NCBI RefSeq assembly: GCF_014201415.1
Contig: NZ_JACHEH010000006.1
Coordinates: 62,001 to 126,000, forward strand
Direction: 5' to 3'
Origin: Chelatococcus composti
GTDB taxonomy: Bacteria; Pseudomonadota; Alphaproteobacteria; Rhizobiales; Beijerinckiaceae
Length of the DNA stretch: 64,000 bases
The notes under the pieces were generated by a model, which was not told the origin of the DNA, ran no database searches, and worked only from the letters and a program-made list of their open reading frames with translations. Of the stretch, positions 1 through 11,892 are shown piece after piece (the stretch's first letter is position 1; each line of letters starts with the position of its first letter). Position numbers and translations under genes: made by a program.

Positions 1-34
1 TCATGCGGTTCAGGAAGCCTCAAAGAGACACTAG

Positions 35-916
35 ATGAGACCAGGTCAGAACAGGCGTATGCGGGGACGCAACCGCAAGGGGCCCAACCCGCTGACGAGA
101 AGCTACGAGTCCAACGGTCCGGATGTGAAGGTGCGAGGCACCGCCCAGCACATAGCTGAGAAATACACCCAGCTGGCGCGCGACGCCCAGGCTTCCGGCG
201 ATCCGGTCGCGGCCGAGAATTACTTCCAGCACGCGGAACATTATTTCCGCATCATCGCCGCGGCGCAGGCGCAGCTTCAACAGAACTATGGCGGTTTCCA
301 GCGCTCCTTCGACGACGAACGCGACGACCTCGATCTCGACGAGACCAACGGTAACGGTTTCGGCTACGGCCAGCAGCCCGCCGTGCACGAGCTGGGCGCG
401 CCCCAGCCGGACGTCCGCGGCGAGGCCTTCGCCGACGAGGAGGGCGAGAGCAGGGGCGAGCGGCCGCAGCGCCTCGAGCAGCGCGGCCAGCGCGGCGACC
501 GCCAGATGCGTGCGGAGCGCAGCGAGCGTCATGAGCGCAACGAGCGCCAGGAGCGCCAGGAGCGCAGTGAGCGGCGCGAGCGCGGCCCGCGTCCGGCCTA
601 TGTGAACGGCAACGCCGGTGGCGAGGACCGCCGCGCCGGGAGCGAGGACAAGGCCGACCTGCCAGCCTTCCTGACCACGCCCGTGCGCACAACCGTCGCC
701 GCGGCCGAGGCCGAAGAGGCGCCCGCCCCGGCCAGCGAACCGGCGGCCGCCGAGGACACCGCGCCCCGGCGTACGCGCCGGCGCAAGGCCGCTCCGGCGG
801 AGGAGGCTGCCGGTGAGGGCGCCGAGGCGAGCGCGCCGGCGGATGAGAAGCCCGCGCACACCCGCCGGACCCGCGCCCGCAAGGCGGCGGACGACAAGCT
901 GCCGGCTGGCGAATAA
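35..916 (+). CDS. DUF4167 domain-containing protein
   Basis: This is a 293-aa basic, low-complexity protein of the alphaproteobacterial DUF4167 family. The conserved domain is the first ~80 residues: an Arg-rich start (GRNRKGPNPLTRSYESNGPD), then a helical segment with AEKYTQLARDAQ and AENYFQHAEHYFRI. The rest is Arg/Glu repeats (ERSERHERNERQ type) followed by Ala/Glu/Arg-rich sequence and is probably disordered. The basic N-terminus suggests nucleic-acid or ribosome association, but that is inference; the family has no firm function that I know of. It is followed by its own terminator and then clpB. Family call is confident, function unknown. Confidence 0.9.
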   Translation: MRPGQNRRMRGRNRKGPNPLTRSYESNGPDVKVRGTAQHIAEKYTQLARDAQASGDPVAAENYFQHAEHYFRIIAAAQAQLQQNYGGFQRSFDDERDDLDLDETNGNGFGYGQQPAVHELGAPQPDVRGEAFADEEGESRGERPQRLEQRGQRGDRQMRAERSERHERNERQERQERSERRERGPRPAYVNGNAGGEDRRAGSEDKADLPAFLTTPVRTTVAAAEAEEAPAPASEPAAAEDTAPRRTRRRKAAPAEEAAGEGAEASAPADEKPAHTRRTRARKAADDKLPAGE

Positions 917-944
917 GCCGCGACATTGCAAGGACTTCAAGGAA

Positions 945-972
945 GGCGGGCGCAGGCCCGCCTTTCGCGTTT
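945..972 (+). terminator. Rho-independent terminator after the DUF4167 gene
   Basis: A 7-bp perfect stem (GGCGGGC 945-951, GCCCGCC 956-962) with a 4-nt loop is followed by TTTCGCGTTT. It lies 29 nt after the DUF4167 stop codon and separates that gene from clpB. Confidence 0.75.
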
Positions 973-1026
973 CGGCGCCGCTGCGGCGGTCCTGAAAAAA
1001 GAGCTGCGGCCATCCGGACTCTGCCC

Positions 1027-1056
1027 CTTGATGTGGCCGACGCGCAACACCTACAT
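1027..1056 (+). promoter_or_regulatory. Candidate sigma-32-type heat-shock promoter for clpB
   Basis: CTTGATG at 1027-1033 resembles the heat-shock sigma -35 element (CTTGAAA). ACCTACAT at 1049-1056 is a partial match to the -10 element (CCCCATnT), with a 15-nt spacer. The -35 core CTTG is exact, but the -10 is weak. The site lies about 140 nt before the clpB start in a region with no other gene. Heat-shock control of clpB is general knowledge; this exact site is inference. Confidence 0.35.
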
Positions 1057-1193
1057 GATTGATGCGGCTCAATGACCTGGGCCGCAGCCGTGCCAAGGAT
1101 CGCCGCAACGGGGTCTGAGGCTGGCACTTCATTGAATGGGGGACGCCTTCCCGGGCATTATCTGGCGGGCGGCGTGGCCTCGAGGAGGTATTG

Positions 1194-3824
<2,631 letters not shown>

Positions 3825-3830
3825 TCAGGC

Positions 3831-3856
3831 GGAGCCGCGGCCTGTGCCGCGGCTCC
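3831..3856. terminator. GC-rich 11-bp hairpin between convergent clpB and orphan gene
   Basis: GGAGCCGCGGC (3831-3841) and GCCGCGGCTCC (3846-3856) form a perfect 11-bp stem with a CTGT loop. It lies between the clpB stop and the stop of the convergent orphan gene. There is no T-run on either strand, so it may act as a bidirectional or 3'-end-protecting hairpin rather than a classical terminator. Confidence 0.6.
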
Positions 3857-3864
3857 CCGCCCCT

Positions 3865-5385
3865 TCACGCCGTACACGAGTACTCGAACAGGTGCGACGC
3901 CTCCGCCGGGGGCTGCCGCGGCTCGACGGCCGCCGCGTCGGGCGCCGGTGCCTCGATGGCGCGCGCAGGAGCGCCTCCCAACGCGGTTTCGAGCCGACGG
4001 GACACCGCATCCTTCGCATGCTTCGCCGCGATGGCGACCCCCTTCAGCGCCGCGGCATTGCCATAGATGCCGGACACCGGCACCCTCACGGCGAGGGCCA
4101 CGCTCCTTCCCGCCAGGTCTCCCCCGTACCGGGAAGCGCCCCAACTCTCGACTCTCCCCTTCACACCGGCTCTTGTCACGCCCACAAGGCTCATGCCCCC
4201 GATGAGGAACCCGCCAAACGCGACGTTTTCGGCCAACCGGGGCAACGGCCCGCCTTCCCCCCTGCAGAACGCCTTGACGTCAGCGATCGCGGCGTTCGCT
4301 GTGTCCAAGGGCAGCCGAACAACCTTGCGCCCGACATTGAGCGCAACATCACGCGTGGACGATGCTTTCAGCTGATCATAAGCCGCCTCCCAGTCACGCC
4401 TGGCGAAAAGCCACAGGGGACCACGCCTGCCACCGCGGTACTCGACACAGTAGCGGAAGCATTCCCAGGCGGCGCCGCCCGACAGCCGCAGGACGCTGTT
4501 GAGAACCAGGTCGCATTTGGCGGCGAAGAGGGCAGACGTTAATGCCTCAACGGCAGCTGCTACGGGGATCAGCATCGCGTTGCGCACAGGTGACACCTGG
4601 TTTACCAAGAAGCGGCTCCAGAATGCCTCGCAGAGTCCCGGTTCCATGCGTTCCAGCGCCGCAGCCGCCGGTTCAACCAGCTTGTCCGCCTTCGGCGCCA
4701 GATAGTACCGGTCGCCTGCGTCCGGCGGCGTGAGGCCCGCGGCGAGCGCATAGCAGCCGACGACATCGGCCCCATGCTCGAAAGCCGCGGCCTGCGCCGC
4801 GACGCTGGCTGCTTCGCCCAGCGGATTGCCCCGCGTTTCCGACTGGGCGAAGAAGTGCGGCGTGAAGTCGCCCACGGCCCCGGCCGTCATGGAGGGCAGC
4901 GCATTGGCCGCACCACAGGCAAGAGCCGCCCAGAGGTCGCGGACCATGGCTTTCTCAACCAGGCCCCTGATATCCTCCAGCCGCTCGCCTTTCTCCACGA
5001 GGCGGCGGCCGACCTCGTCAAGATGAGGCAGAAGGGCAGCGCGAATCTCTTCAGCAAGCCCTGTCGGGATGAAGGAATTCAGCCACGAGGTGATCGCCAT
5101 TTCCTCGGGGATGTCGACCGCGACACTCGCGGCGGCGGACGCTTCCCGCGTGGCGGCCGTACTGTCGACTGCGGGCGGATCGCCGATTTCGATGACCACC
5201 GAATGATCGGCACGGTATCGCACGCGCGCGCCCGGCAAATCGAGCGGAACTTCGACCAGCTCGGTCTCTGCAGCAGGGCGGGCCGATCCGGCTTGCACCG
5301 CATCCCGGAACCGGGCCGCCGCCGATGTATCGCACGCACCAGGGGAACAGAACAGATTATTAGTGTCGACTACACCTAAGCCCAT
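3865..5385 (-). CDS. Unrecognised 506-aa orphan protein
   Basis: I do not recognise this gene. The first ~85 residues are Ala/Thr/Pro-rich with a short beta-like stretch (VRYRADHSVVIEIG), without a clear signal peptide. The middle (~95-330) is predicted mostly helical, with segments such as LAEEIRAALLPHLDEVG and MVRDLWAALACGAANAL. It is rich in small hydrophobics and has about ten Cys. A Gly-rich hydrophobic stretch (FGGFLIGGMSLVGV) lies near residue 400, and the C-terminus is Ala/Pro-rich. No catalytic motif is evident. The ATG at 5385 has a weak GAAGG upstream. It stands alone between clpB and xerD, behind an AT-rich region unlike its surroundings, which suggests acquisition by transfer and independent regulation. 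The layout (disordered N-terminus, helical body) is compatible with a secreted effector, but that is speculation. Confidence 0.75.
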   Translation of the reverse strand: MGLGVVDTNNLFCSPGACDTSAAARFRDAVQAGSARPAAETELVEVPLDLPGARVRYRADHSVVIEIGDPPAVDSTAATREASAAASVAVDIPEEMAITSWLNSFIPTGLAEEIRAALLPHLDEVGRRLVEKGERLEDIRGLVEKAMVRDLWAALACGAANALPSMTAGAVGDFTPHFFAQSETRGNPLGEAASVAAQAAAFEHGADVVGCYALAAGLTPPDAGDRYYLAPKADKLVEPAAAALERMEPGLCEAFWSRFLVNQVSPVRNAMLIPVAAAVEALTSALFAAKCDLVLNSVLRLSGGAAWECFRYCVEYRGGRRGPLWLFARRDWEAAYDQLKASSTRDVALNVGRKVVRLPLDTANAAIADVKAFCRGEGGPLPRLAENVAFGGFLIGGMSLVGVTRAGVKGRVESWGASRYGGDLAGRSVALAVRVPVSGIYGNAAALKGVAIAAKHAKDAVSRRLETALGGAPARAIEAPAPDAAAVEPRQPPAEASHLFEYSCTA

Positions 5386-5520
5386 CGCTTAAAGCCTTCG
5401 AAAATTGTTACGCAACATAACGCGCGTCTATAGATAACCAAAATTGATAGTGCAGTCATATATTACAATAAAACATGACAAATATGACTTGCCGACATTC
5501 GGCCTGTCCATCGGCGATGG
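5386..5520 (-). promoter_or_regulatory. AT-rich, palindrome-bearing region upstream of the orphan gene
   Basis: About 100 bp (5390-5490) are visibly AT-rich in otherwise GC-rich DNA. The region contains the inverted repeat GTTA-N7-TAAC around 5407-5421, the palindrome TCTATAGA near 5427-5434, and CCATCG-G-CGATGG at 5508-5520. On the minus strand TTGTCA followed 15 nt later by TATGAC could be a promoter. It probably holds the promoter and operators of the 506-aa gene. The remaining bases up to xerD (5521-5638) show nothing clear. Confidence 0.45.
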
Positions 5521-5638
5521 CACGCCGCGCAGCTGTCGCTTTTACTTTCTGCGTGCCTGGCCGATATCAAGCAACACTGCTCATGGGTTCCCGGGGTCTT
5601 GCGCGGTCCCCCTCGCCCAAGGATCTGCTGGCCCTTCC

Positions 5639-6571
5639 TCATTTGTCGGCCAGCGGATGCAGGTCGCGCACCATGGCCTTCAGGCGCTCGTCCAGCACGT
5701 GGGTGTAGATCTGCGTCGTGGCAATGTCGGCGTGGCCGAGCAGCTCCTGCACGATGCGCAGGTCCGCCCCGTTCTGCAGGAGGTGGCTGGCGAAGGCGTG
5801 CCGCAGCACGTGCGGGCTGACGCGCGCGGGATCGAGCCCGGCGGCCATGGCGAGATCCTTCAGCTCGCGGGCGAAGGCCTGACGCGTCAGGTGGCCGCTC
5901 TCGCTGTCGGCCGGGAAGAGCCACTGCCATGGCCTGTCGGCGGATTCACCCGTGGCGGCGAGGTCGAGCCAGGTACGCATCGCCCGGCGGGCGGCTTCCG
6001 TCAGCGGCACGAGGCGCTCCTTGCCGCCCTTGCCCTTGACGAGCAGGAAGCGCTCCTTGGTGCGCGCGGCGGATGCCGGCAGCGAGACGAGCTCCGACAC
6101 GCGCAGCCCCGTGGCGTAGATGAGCTCCAGAAGGCAGGCGAGGCGGGCGGCACGGCGGCGCTCGCGCAGGGGGCGCTTCTCGTCGTCGACGCCCTCGTGC
6201 GCCGTGGCGATGAGCCGGTCGACCTCGGCCACGGTGAGCACCTTCGGCAGGGGCCGGCCCTGCCTGGGCCCCTCGATGGCGCCGGTGGGGTCGTCGCCGC
6301 GGTAGCCCTCGGCGTAGAGGAACTTGTGTAGCTGCCGCACGGCCGAGAGGCGGCGCGCGGCGGAACTCGGCTTGAAGCCGCGCGCATGCACATCCTGCAG
6401 GTAGGCGCGCACCGTCGCCGCATCGGCCCCCGTCAGATCGGTGCCCGCAGCAGCGAGGAAGGCGGCATAGTCCGCAAGGTCACGCCCATATGCCGCGAGC
6501 GTGTTGGCGGAAGCGCCGCGCTCGGCCGCCAGCATGTCGAGATAGAGGGCGATCAGCCGGTCGTCGCGCAT
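5639..6571 (-). CDS. xerD: Site-specific tyrosine recombinase XerD
   Basis: XerD, with XerC, resolves chromosome dimers at dif and is activated by FtsK at the septum. The 310-aa protein has an N-terminal core-binding SAM-like domain (1-90) and a C-terminal catalytic domain with the family residues in place: Arg157 (ATGLRVSE), Lys181 in the beta-hairpin GKGGKER, His254 and Arg257 (HVLRHAF), His280 (LLGHAD) and the nucleophile Tyr289 (TQIYTHV). It lacks integrase-type extensions, and the location beside aroK/aroB with a tiny membrane protein between them is typical of Rhizobiales. XerC is the alternative, but the context favours XerD. Confidence 0.92.
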   Translation of the reverse strand: MRDDRLIALYLDMLAAERGASANTLAAYGRDLADYAAFLAAAGTDLTGADAATVRAYLQDVHARGFKPSSAARRLSAVRQLHKFLYAEGYRGDDPTGAIEGPRQGRPLPKVLTVAEVDRLIATAHEGVDDEKRPLRERRRAARLACLLELIYATGLRVSELVSLPASAARTKERFLLVKGKGGKERLVPLTEAARRAMRTWLDLAATGESADRPWQWLFPADSESGHLTRQAFARELKDLAMAAGLDPARVSPHVLRHAFASHLLQNGADLRIVQELLGHADIATTQIYTHVLDERLKAMVRDLHPLADK

Positions 6572-6586
6572 CGTCGCTGGCCGGAA

Positions 6587-6730
6587 TCACTTGCCTAAGC
6601 GGGCGTTGGGGATGGTCACTGTGATGTCCCGCTCCTGCGGCTCGACGAAGGTGGCGAGCGCCCACATGCCTGCATAGACAGCGCCAACGATGACGCCGAT
6701 GATGAAGAGGAAGCGGAACAGGGTGGGCAC
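6587..6730 (-). CDS. Small single-pass membrane protein between xerD and aroK
   Basis: This 47-aa protein (GTG start at 6730) begins PTLFRFLFIIGVIVGAVYAG, a single transmembrane helix, followed by a short polar tail (VEPQERDITVTIPNARLGK). An in-frame ATG at 6781 would give 64 aa. Database entries at this position in Rhizobiales are often mislabelled histidine kinase, but no kinase motif is present. It ends 15 nt before the xerD start on the same strand and diverges from aroK. Function unknown; the conserved position and membrane helix argue that it is real. Confidence 0.65.
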   Translation of the reverse strand: MPTLFRFLFIIGVIVGAVYAGMWALATFVEPQERDITVTIPNARLGK

Positions 6731-6822
6731 GTCCTGAAGCCTGCTGTCGCAATCGGTACCGCGGCCACCGTGGCGCGGCATTTCGGTCCGTGATAGTGAA
6801 GCATCAAAGAGTGAATACCAAG

Positions 6823-7440
6823 ATGACGAGCTATCAGGACATGGCGACCGTGGACGGCGAGGCTCCACCGGCCGTCCTCGCTCCCGCCGCCTTGCGTGCC
6901 CGCCTCGGCAAGCGTTCGATCGTGCTCGTCGGCATGATGGGCGCGGGCAAGAGCACGGTCGGGCGTCGCCTCGCCGCCAGGCTCGGCCTGCCCTTCGTCG
7001 ATGCCGACAACGAGATCGAGGCGGCGGCGGGGATGACCATCCCCGAGATTTTCGCCACCCACGGCGAGGCCGCCTTCCGCGACGGCGAGCGGCGGGTGAT
7101 CGAGCGGCTTCTCGGTAACGGGCCGCAGGTGCTCGCCACCGGCGGCGGCGCCTACATGAACGCGGAAACCCGCGCGCGAATCGCCGAGGCGGGCATCTCG
7201 GTCTGGCTGAAGGCGGACCTCGACGTGCTGCTGAAACGCGTGCGCAAGCGCCCCAACCGGCCGCTGCTGCAGACACCGGATCCGGAAAAGACCCTGCGCG
7301 ACCTCATCGCACTGCGCTACCCGGTCTATGCCGAGGCGGCGATCACCGTGATCTCGCGCGATGCCCCTCACGAGGCCGTGATGGAGGACATCATCCGGCA
7401 CCTCTCGGCCTATCTCCAGACGCCTGCCGCCCATTCATAA
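6823..7440 (+). CDS. aroK: Shikimate kinase AroK
   Basis: AroK phosphorylates shikimate to shikimate-3-phosphate using ATP, the fifth step of the chorismate pathway. It is a P-loop NMP-kinase-like protein of about 205 aa with Walker A GMMGAGKS at 37-44, the shikimate-binding DADNEIE segment, a GGGAYMN loop, and the lid region [13 protein letters not shown]. The start is uncertain: ATG codons at 6823 and 6841 and a GTG at 6790 are in frame, and none has a strong ribosome-binding site. aroB begins 12 nt after the stop, so the two consecutive chorismate genes form an operon. Confidence 0.95.
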   Translation: MTSYQDMATVDGEAPPAVLAPAALRARLGKRSIVLVGMMGAGKSTVGRRLAARLGLPFVDADNEIEAAAGMTIPEIFATHGEAAFRDGERRVIERLLGNGPQVLATGGGAYMNAETRARIAEAGISVWLKADLDVLLKRVRKRPNRPLLQTPDPEKTLRDLIALRYPVYAEAAITVISRDAPHEAVMEDIIRHLSAYLQTPAAHS

Positions 7441-7451
7441 CGGTCCCTGAC

Positions 7452-8597
7452 GTGACGACATCCGATCCTGCCTCCCGTCCCGCCCCCCCTGCACGCGTCG
7501 TCACCGTCTCGCTGGGCAGCCGGTCCTACGACATCCGCATCGGCCGCGGCGTCCTCGCGGAGGCGGGCGCTGCCGTGGCGGCGCTCAAGCCCTCGGCCTG
7601 TGCCATCGTCAGCGACGAGACGGTTGCCCCGCTGCACGCGGCGGCGCTCACCGCTTCGCTCGAGGCCGCCGGGCTGCGGACAGCCCTCGTCACCGTCCCG
7701 GCCGGCGAATCGTCCAAGAGCTACGCCCGTTTCGCCGAGGTGTGCGACGGCATCCTCGCCGCGCGCATCGAGCGGGGCGATGTCGTCGTGGCGCTCGGCG
7801 GCGGTGTCGTGGGCGACCTCGCGGGCTTCGCGGCCGCCGTGGTGCGGCGCGGCGTGCGCTTCGTGCAGGTGCCGACGACCCTGCTTGCCCAGGTCGATTC
7901 CTCCGTCGGCGGCAAGACCGGCATCAACTCGCCGCTGGGCAAGAACCTCGTCGGCGCCTTTCACCAGCCGAGCCTCGTCCTCGCCGACACGGCGCTGCTC
8001 GACACGCTGCCGGAGCGCGAGTTCCGGGCCGGCTATGCCGAAGTGGTGAAATACGGCCTCATCAACGACGCCGGCTTCTTCGACTGGTGCGAGGCCAACG
8101 GCGCACGCGTCTTTGCCCCCGGCGAGGAGCGCGACCATGCCGTGGCGGTGAGTTGCGCCGCCAAGGCAGCCATCGTCTCGCGCGACGAACGCGAGACGGG
8201 CGAGCGGGCGCTGCTCAACCTCGGCCATACCTTCGCCCATGCGCTGGAGCGTGCCTGCGGCTACGACGGCCGCCGCCTCGTGCACGGCGAGGCCGTGGCC
8301 ATCGGCCTCGCCCTCGCCTTCCGCTTCTCACAGCGGCTCGGCCTGTGCTCCGGCCAGGATGCGGTACGCGTCGCCCGCCATCTCCAGGCGGTCGGGCTGC
8401 CGTCGCGGCTGCAGGACGTGCCTAGCGGCGTCGGCACGGCGGACAGCCTGCTCGACGCCATGGGGCAGGACAAGAAGGTGGAGCGCGGGGCGCTCACCTT
8501 CATTCTCGCGCGTGGCATCGGCCAGAGCTTCGTCGCCAAGGGCGTCGAGGCCAGCGCCGTGCGCGACTTTCTCACGGAGGAACTGACGCCGTCATGA
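7452..8597 (+). CDS. aroB: 3-Dehydroquinate synthase AroB
   Basis: AroB converts DAHP to 3-dehydroquinate, the second step of the shikimate pathway, using NAD+ and a divalent metal. The 381-aa protein carries the NAD-binding loop [11 protein letters not shown], the [19 protein letters not shown] block, metal-ligand Glu and His residues including [12 protein letters not shown] and HGEAVAIG, and the DKKV segment. The start is a GTG 11 nt after aroK. The last codons overlap the next gene (ATGA junction), giving an aroK-aroB-CNNM transcription unit. Confidence 0.97.
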   Translation: MTTSDPASRPAPPARVVTVSLGSRSYDIRIGRGVLAEAGAAVAALKPSACAIVSDETVAPLHAAALTASLEAAGLRTALVTVPAGESSKSYARFAEVCDGILAARIERGDVVVALGGGVVGDLAGFAAAVVRRGVRFVQVPTTLLAQVDSSVGGKTGINSPLGKNLVGAFHQPSLVLADTALLDTLPEREFRAGYAEVVKYGLINDAGFFDWCEANGARVFAPGEERDHAVAVSCAAKAAIVSRDERETGERALLNLGHTFAHALERACGYDGRRLVHGEAVAIGLALAFRFSQRLGLCSGQDAVRVARHLQAVGLPSRLQDVPSGVGTADSLLDAMGQDKKVERGALTFILARGIGQSFVAKGVEASAVRDFLTEELTPS

Positions 8598-9883
8598 CGG
8601 CCGACCTTTGGCTCGCGCTCGGGACCGTTCTCATCTGCCTCATCCTCTCGGCCTTCTTCTCCGGCTCCGAGACCGCGCTGACCGCCGCCTCCCGCGCGCG
8701 CATGCACGCGCTGGAGAAGAGCGGCGATGCGAAAGCCGGCATCGTCAACCGCCTGCTCTCGATGCGGGAGCGGCTGATCGGCAGCATTCTCATCGGCAAC
8801 AACGTCGTCAACATCCTCGCCTCGTCGCTGGCGACGAGCGTGCTGGTCGCCCTCTTCGGCAACGCGGGCGTCATCTACGCGACGGCGGCGATGACCGTGC
8901 TGGTGGTCGTCTTTTCCGAGGTGATGCCCAAGACCGTTGCCATCAACGCGCCGGACCGGATGGCGCTCCTCGTGGCGCGTCCGGTCGCCTTCGTGGTGGC
9001 GCTCATCGGCCCTCTCACGCTCGCCGTCGAGGCTATCGTGCGGCTGACGCTGCGGCCCTTCGGCATCCGCATCGGCGAGAACCAGACGATCCTCTCCGCC
9101 CGCGACGAGCTGCGCGGCACCGTCGACCTGCTGCACCGCGAGGGTGGCGTGGTGAAGGACGACCGCGACATGCTCGGCGGTCTCCTCGACCTGCAGGATC
9201 TCGAGGTTTCGGACGTGATGGTCCACCGCACCAAGATGCGGACCATCAACGCCGACCTGCCGACGCGGGAGATCGTCAACGAGGTGCTGTCCTCACCCTA
9301 CACGCGCCTGCCGCTGTGGCGCGGCACGGGTGACAACATCATCGGCATCCTGCACGCCAAGGATCTGCTGCGGGCGCTCGCTGCCGCCGGCGGCGACACG
9401 GACAAGCTCGACATCGAGAAAATCGCCCTGCCGGCCTGGTTCGTGCCGGACACGACCGGGCTGGTCGACCAGCTGCGCGCCTTCCTGTCGCGGAAGACGC
9501 ACTTCGCGCTCGTCGTCGACGAATACGGCGAGGTAATGGGCCTCATCACCCTCGAGGACATCATCGAGGAGATCGTCGGCGACATCAAGGATGAGCACGA
9601 CATCATCGTGCAGGGCGTGCGGCCGTTGCCGGACGGCTCCATCAACGTCGACGGCTCGGTGCCGATCCGCGACCTCAATCGCGCCATGGACTGGGACCTG
9701 CCGGACGAGGAGGCGACGACCATCGCCGGCCTCGTCATCCACGAGGCGCAGACCATCCCGGAGCAGGGGCAGGCCTTCACCTTCCACAACTTCCGCTTCC
9801 AGGTGCTGCGCAAGACGCGCAACCGCATCACCCTCCTGCGGGTGACGCCGCTCACCCCGCGCCGCAAGGCGGCCGGAGAGTAG
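8594..9883 (+). CDS. CNNM/CorC family membrane protein (HlyC/CorC, DUF21-CBS)
   Basis: This 429-aa inner-membrane protein belongs to the CNNM/CorC family linked to Mg2+ (and Co2+) transport. It has an N-terminal DUF21/CNNM domain of about four membrane segments (helices near 5-25, 60-83, 90-112 and 125-150), with the [12 protein letters not shown] motif at the first. A CBS pair follows (~205-330; VMVHRTKM and [25 protein letters not shown]), then the C-terminal CorC/HlyC domain (~345-425). It overlaps aroB by four bases and converges on the NdvA-like gene. A haemolysin function is not implied. Confidence 0.9.
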   Translation: MTADLWLALGTVLICLILSAFFSGSETALTAASRARMHALEKSGDAKAGIVNRLLSMRERLIGSILIGNNVVNILASSLATSVLVALFGNAGVIYATAAMTVLVVVFSEVMPKTVAINAPDRMALLVARPVAFVVALIGPLTLAVEAIVRLTLRPFGIRIGENQTILSARDELRGTVDLLHREGGVVKDDRDMLGGLLDLQDLEVSDVMVHRTKMRTINADLPTREIVNEVLSSPYTRLPLWRGTGDNIIGILHAKDLLRALAAAGGDTDKLDIEKIALPAWFVPDTTGLVDQLRAFLSRKTHFALVVDEYGEVMGLITLEDIIEEIVGDIKDEHDIIVQGVRPLPDGSINVDGSVPIRDLNRAMDWDLPDEEATTIAGLVIHEAQTIPEQGQAFTFHNFRFQVLRKTRNRITLLRVTPLTPRRKAAGE

Positions 9884-9900
9884 CCGGACGGGCCGCGGCC

Positions 9901-11688
9901 TCACGTCTCGGCGATTGCCTTCTCCGGTCCCGCCTCGGCATCGGCGAGGAACTGCGCCCGTGCGAGCGCGGCGAAGTGGCCGCCCTTGGCCACCAGCTCG
10001 GCAAAGGTGCCGCTCTCGATGATGCGCCCCTCGGAGAAGACGAGGATGCGGTCGGCGTTGCGGATGGTGGCGAGCCTGTGCGCGATGACAAAGGTGGTGC
10101 GCCCGGTCATGACAGCCTCCAGCGCCTTCTGCAGCCTGGCCTCGGTCGCCGCATCGAGCGCGCTCGTCGCCTCGTCGAGGATGAGGATCGGCGGGTCCTT
10201 GAGGAGCACGCGGGCGATGGCGAGGCGCTGGCGCTCGCCGCCGGAGAGCGTGCGCCCCCGCTCGCCGATCACCGTGGCAAGCCCGTCCGGCTGGCGGGCC
10301 AGGAACTCCCCCGCCTGCGCCTTCGCCAGCGCCTGCCGCATTTCCTCCTCACTCGCGTCCGGCTTGCCGACGGCGAGGTTGTCCGCGATGGAGCGGGCGA
10401 AGAGCATCGGCTCCTGAAAGACGACGCCGATGTTGCGGCGCAGGCTCTCGAGCGTCAGCGAGCGGATGTCGCGCCCGTCGATGGTGATGGTGCCCGACTG
10501 CGGATCGAAGGCGCGGTAGAGGAGGCCGAGCGTGGTCGACTTGCCCGAGCCCGTGGCGCCGACAAGCGCCACCGTCTCACCGGGCGCGACGGAGAAGGTC
10601 ACGTCTGCGACGGCCGGCCGCTTGCCGTCGTAGGAAAAGCTGACGTTCTCGAAGGCGACGGCGCCCGCGAGTCTGCCCGCGGGCACCGCATCCGGCCGGT
10701 CAGCGACGGTGGGGGCGGTGTCGGCCACGGCGAAAAACTCGGCGATTTTCGGCGCCTGCATGAAGAGCACATTGACGAAGCCGACCGCCTGCTCCAGCCG
10801 TCCGATGAGCAGGGTGGCGAGGCTCATGAAGGTGACGATCTCGCCAATGCTGGCCTCGCCGCGCAGGTGCAGCCAGGTGCCGAGGAGGAAGACGGCGAGG
10901 ATGGTCAGCGTGGCCGCGGCGCGCGTCGAGATGGCGGCGAGCGCCCACCAGGACAACACGGGCGTCTGCGCGGCGAGCAGCCGGTCCGTCGTCTCGCGCA
11001 GGGCGCGCGCCTCCGCCTCGATGCGCGTGAAGCTCTGGATGACGGGCACGTTGCCGAGCGCATCAGACGCCTGTTCGGCCAGCGCACTGTAATACCGCTC
11101 CACCGTGCCCTGCAGCGTCTGCGTGCGCCTCAGCACGAAGTTGATCAGCCCCGCGAAGACGCCGACGAGGACGAGCAGCAGGGCCCCGAGGCGCAGGTTG
11201 ATGATGAGCGACAGCGGCAGCAGCACCACGAGCATGACGAAGGCGGCGCAGTGCTCGCGGAAAAAGGAGAGCCAGAGGCTGGCCATGCCGTTTGCACCTT
11301 CCAGCATCACCTTGAGAAGGCGGCCGGAATGCGTCTCGCCGTGGAAGGATAGCGGCAGGCCGAGCACGTGCTCGAAGAGCCGCGACATCACGGCGAGCCG
11401 CCGGCGGTGCGACAACCGGTCGGCATGCAGCGCAACCACCACGCCCATGGCGATGGAGAACAGGCCGAAGGCCACCCACAGCGCCGCGAAGGTGACGAGG
11501 CGGTGCGTGTCGAGCGGCGCTTCCGGCGCCTGGGCGCGCGCCAGCACGTCGATGAGCCTTCCGAAGAGGACGGGCTCGGCAAAAAGGGCTGCAGCGAGCG
11601 CCACATTGGCAAGCGCGAGCATGATCGCCAGGCGCGCCTCGTCCCTGAGCAGGCCGAGGACGCGGGCGTAGAGACGGATGATCGACAT
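9901..11688 (-). CDS. ndvA: NdvA/ChvA-like glucan exporter, ABC permease-ATPase fusion
   Basis: This 595-aa half-transporter fuses an exporter-type membrane domain (~1-320, six helices) to a nucleotide-binding domain. It has Walker A GATGSGKS at 377-384, signature LSGGERQR at 481-488, Walker B ILILDEAT soon after, and an H-loop IAHRLAT. The N-terminus ([12 protein letters not shown]...[12 protein letters not shown]) and overall length match the NdvA/ChvA family, which exports cyclic beta-1,2-glucan to the periplasm in rhizobia. No glucan synthase (ndvB/chvB) lies nearby, so another polysaccharide or lipid substrate is possible. The ATG at 11688 fits the family start; a 20-residue upstream extension is unlikely. 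It diverges from the MscS gene. Confidence 0.8.
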   Translation of the reverse strand: MSIIRLYARVLGLLRDEARLAIMLALANVALAAALFAEPVLFGRLIDVLARAQAPEAPLDTHRLVTFAALWVAFGLFSIAMGVVVALHADRLSHRRRLAVMSRLFEHVLGLPLSFHGETHSGRLLKVMLEGANGMASLWLSFFREHCAAFVMLVVLLPLSLIINLRLGALLLVLVGVFAGLINFVLRRTQTLQGTVERYYSALAEQASDALGNVPVIQSFTRIEAEARALRETTDRLLAAQTPVLSWWALAAISTRAAATLTILAVFLLGTWLHLRGEASIGEIVTFMSLATLLIGRLEQAVGFVNVLFMQAPKIAEFFAVADTAPTVADRPDAVPAGRLAGAVAFENVSFSYDGKRPAVADVTFSVAPGETVALVGATGSGKSTTLGLLYRAFDPQSGTITIDGRDIRSLTLESLRRNIGVVFQEPMLFARSIADNLAVGKPDASEEEMRQALAKAQAGEFLARQPDGLATVIGERGRTLSGGERQRLAIARVLLKDPPILILDEATSALDAATEARLQKALEAVMTGRTTFVIAHRLATIRNADRILVFSEGRIIESGTFAELVAKGGHFAALARAQFLADAEAGPEKAIAET

Positions 11689-11892
11689 GGACGTCAGCGC
11701 GATGGACCGGCTCCGCAGCTTGCCCGCCGGAACCCGTCGTCGCAACCCACTCCGGAGGCATTAAGACTTCCTTCACCGATCATCCCCTTGCTCGACGATG
11801 AGGGCAGCGCCGGTGCCTTGTCTTTGCCGCAACCTCGGAAGAGGTTGCCGCAGGCGGCCGTCGGGGGGCTGCGCCGAAGCAGCGGATGCCGC

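Noticed and set aside
6587-6730. Histidine kinase annotation for the short protein next to xerD.
   Set aside because: There is no HisKA, HATPase or any kinase motif in 47-64 aa; only one membrane helix.
9976-11352. A 458-aa open frame opposite the NdvA-like exporter.
   Set aside because: Shadow of the exporter gene; no domain or start signals.
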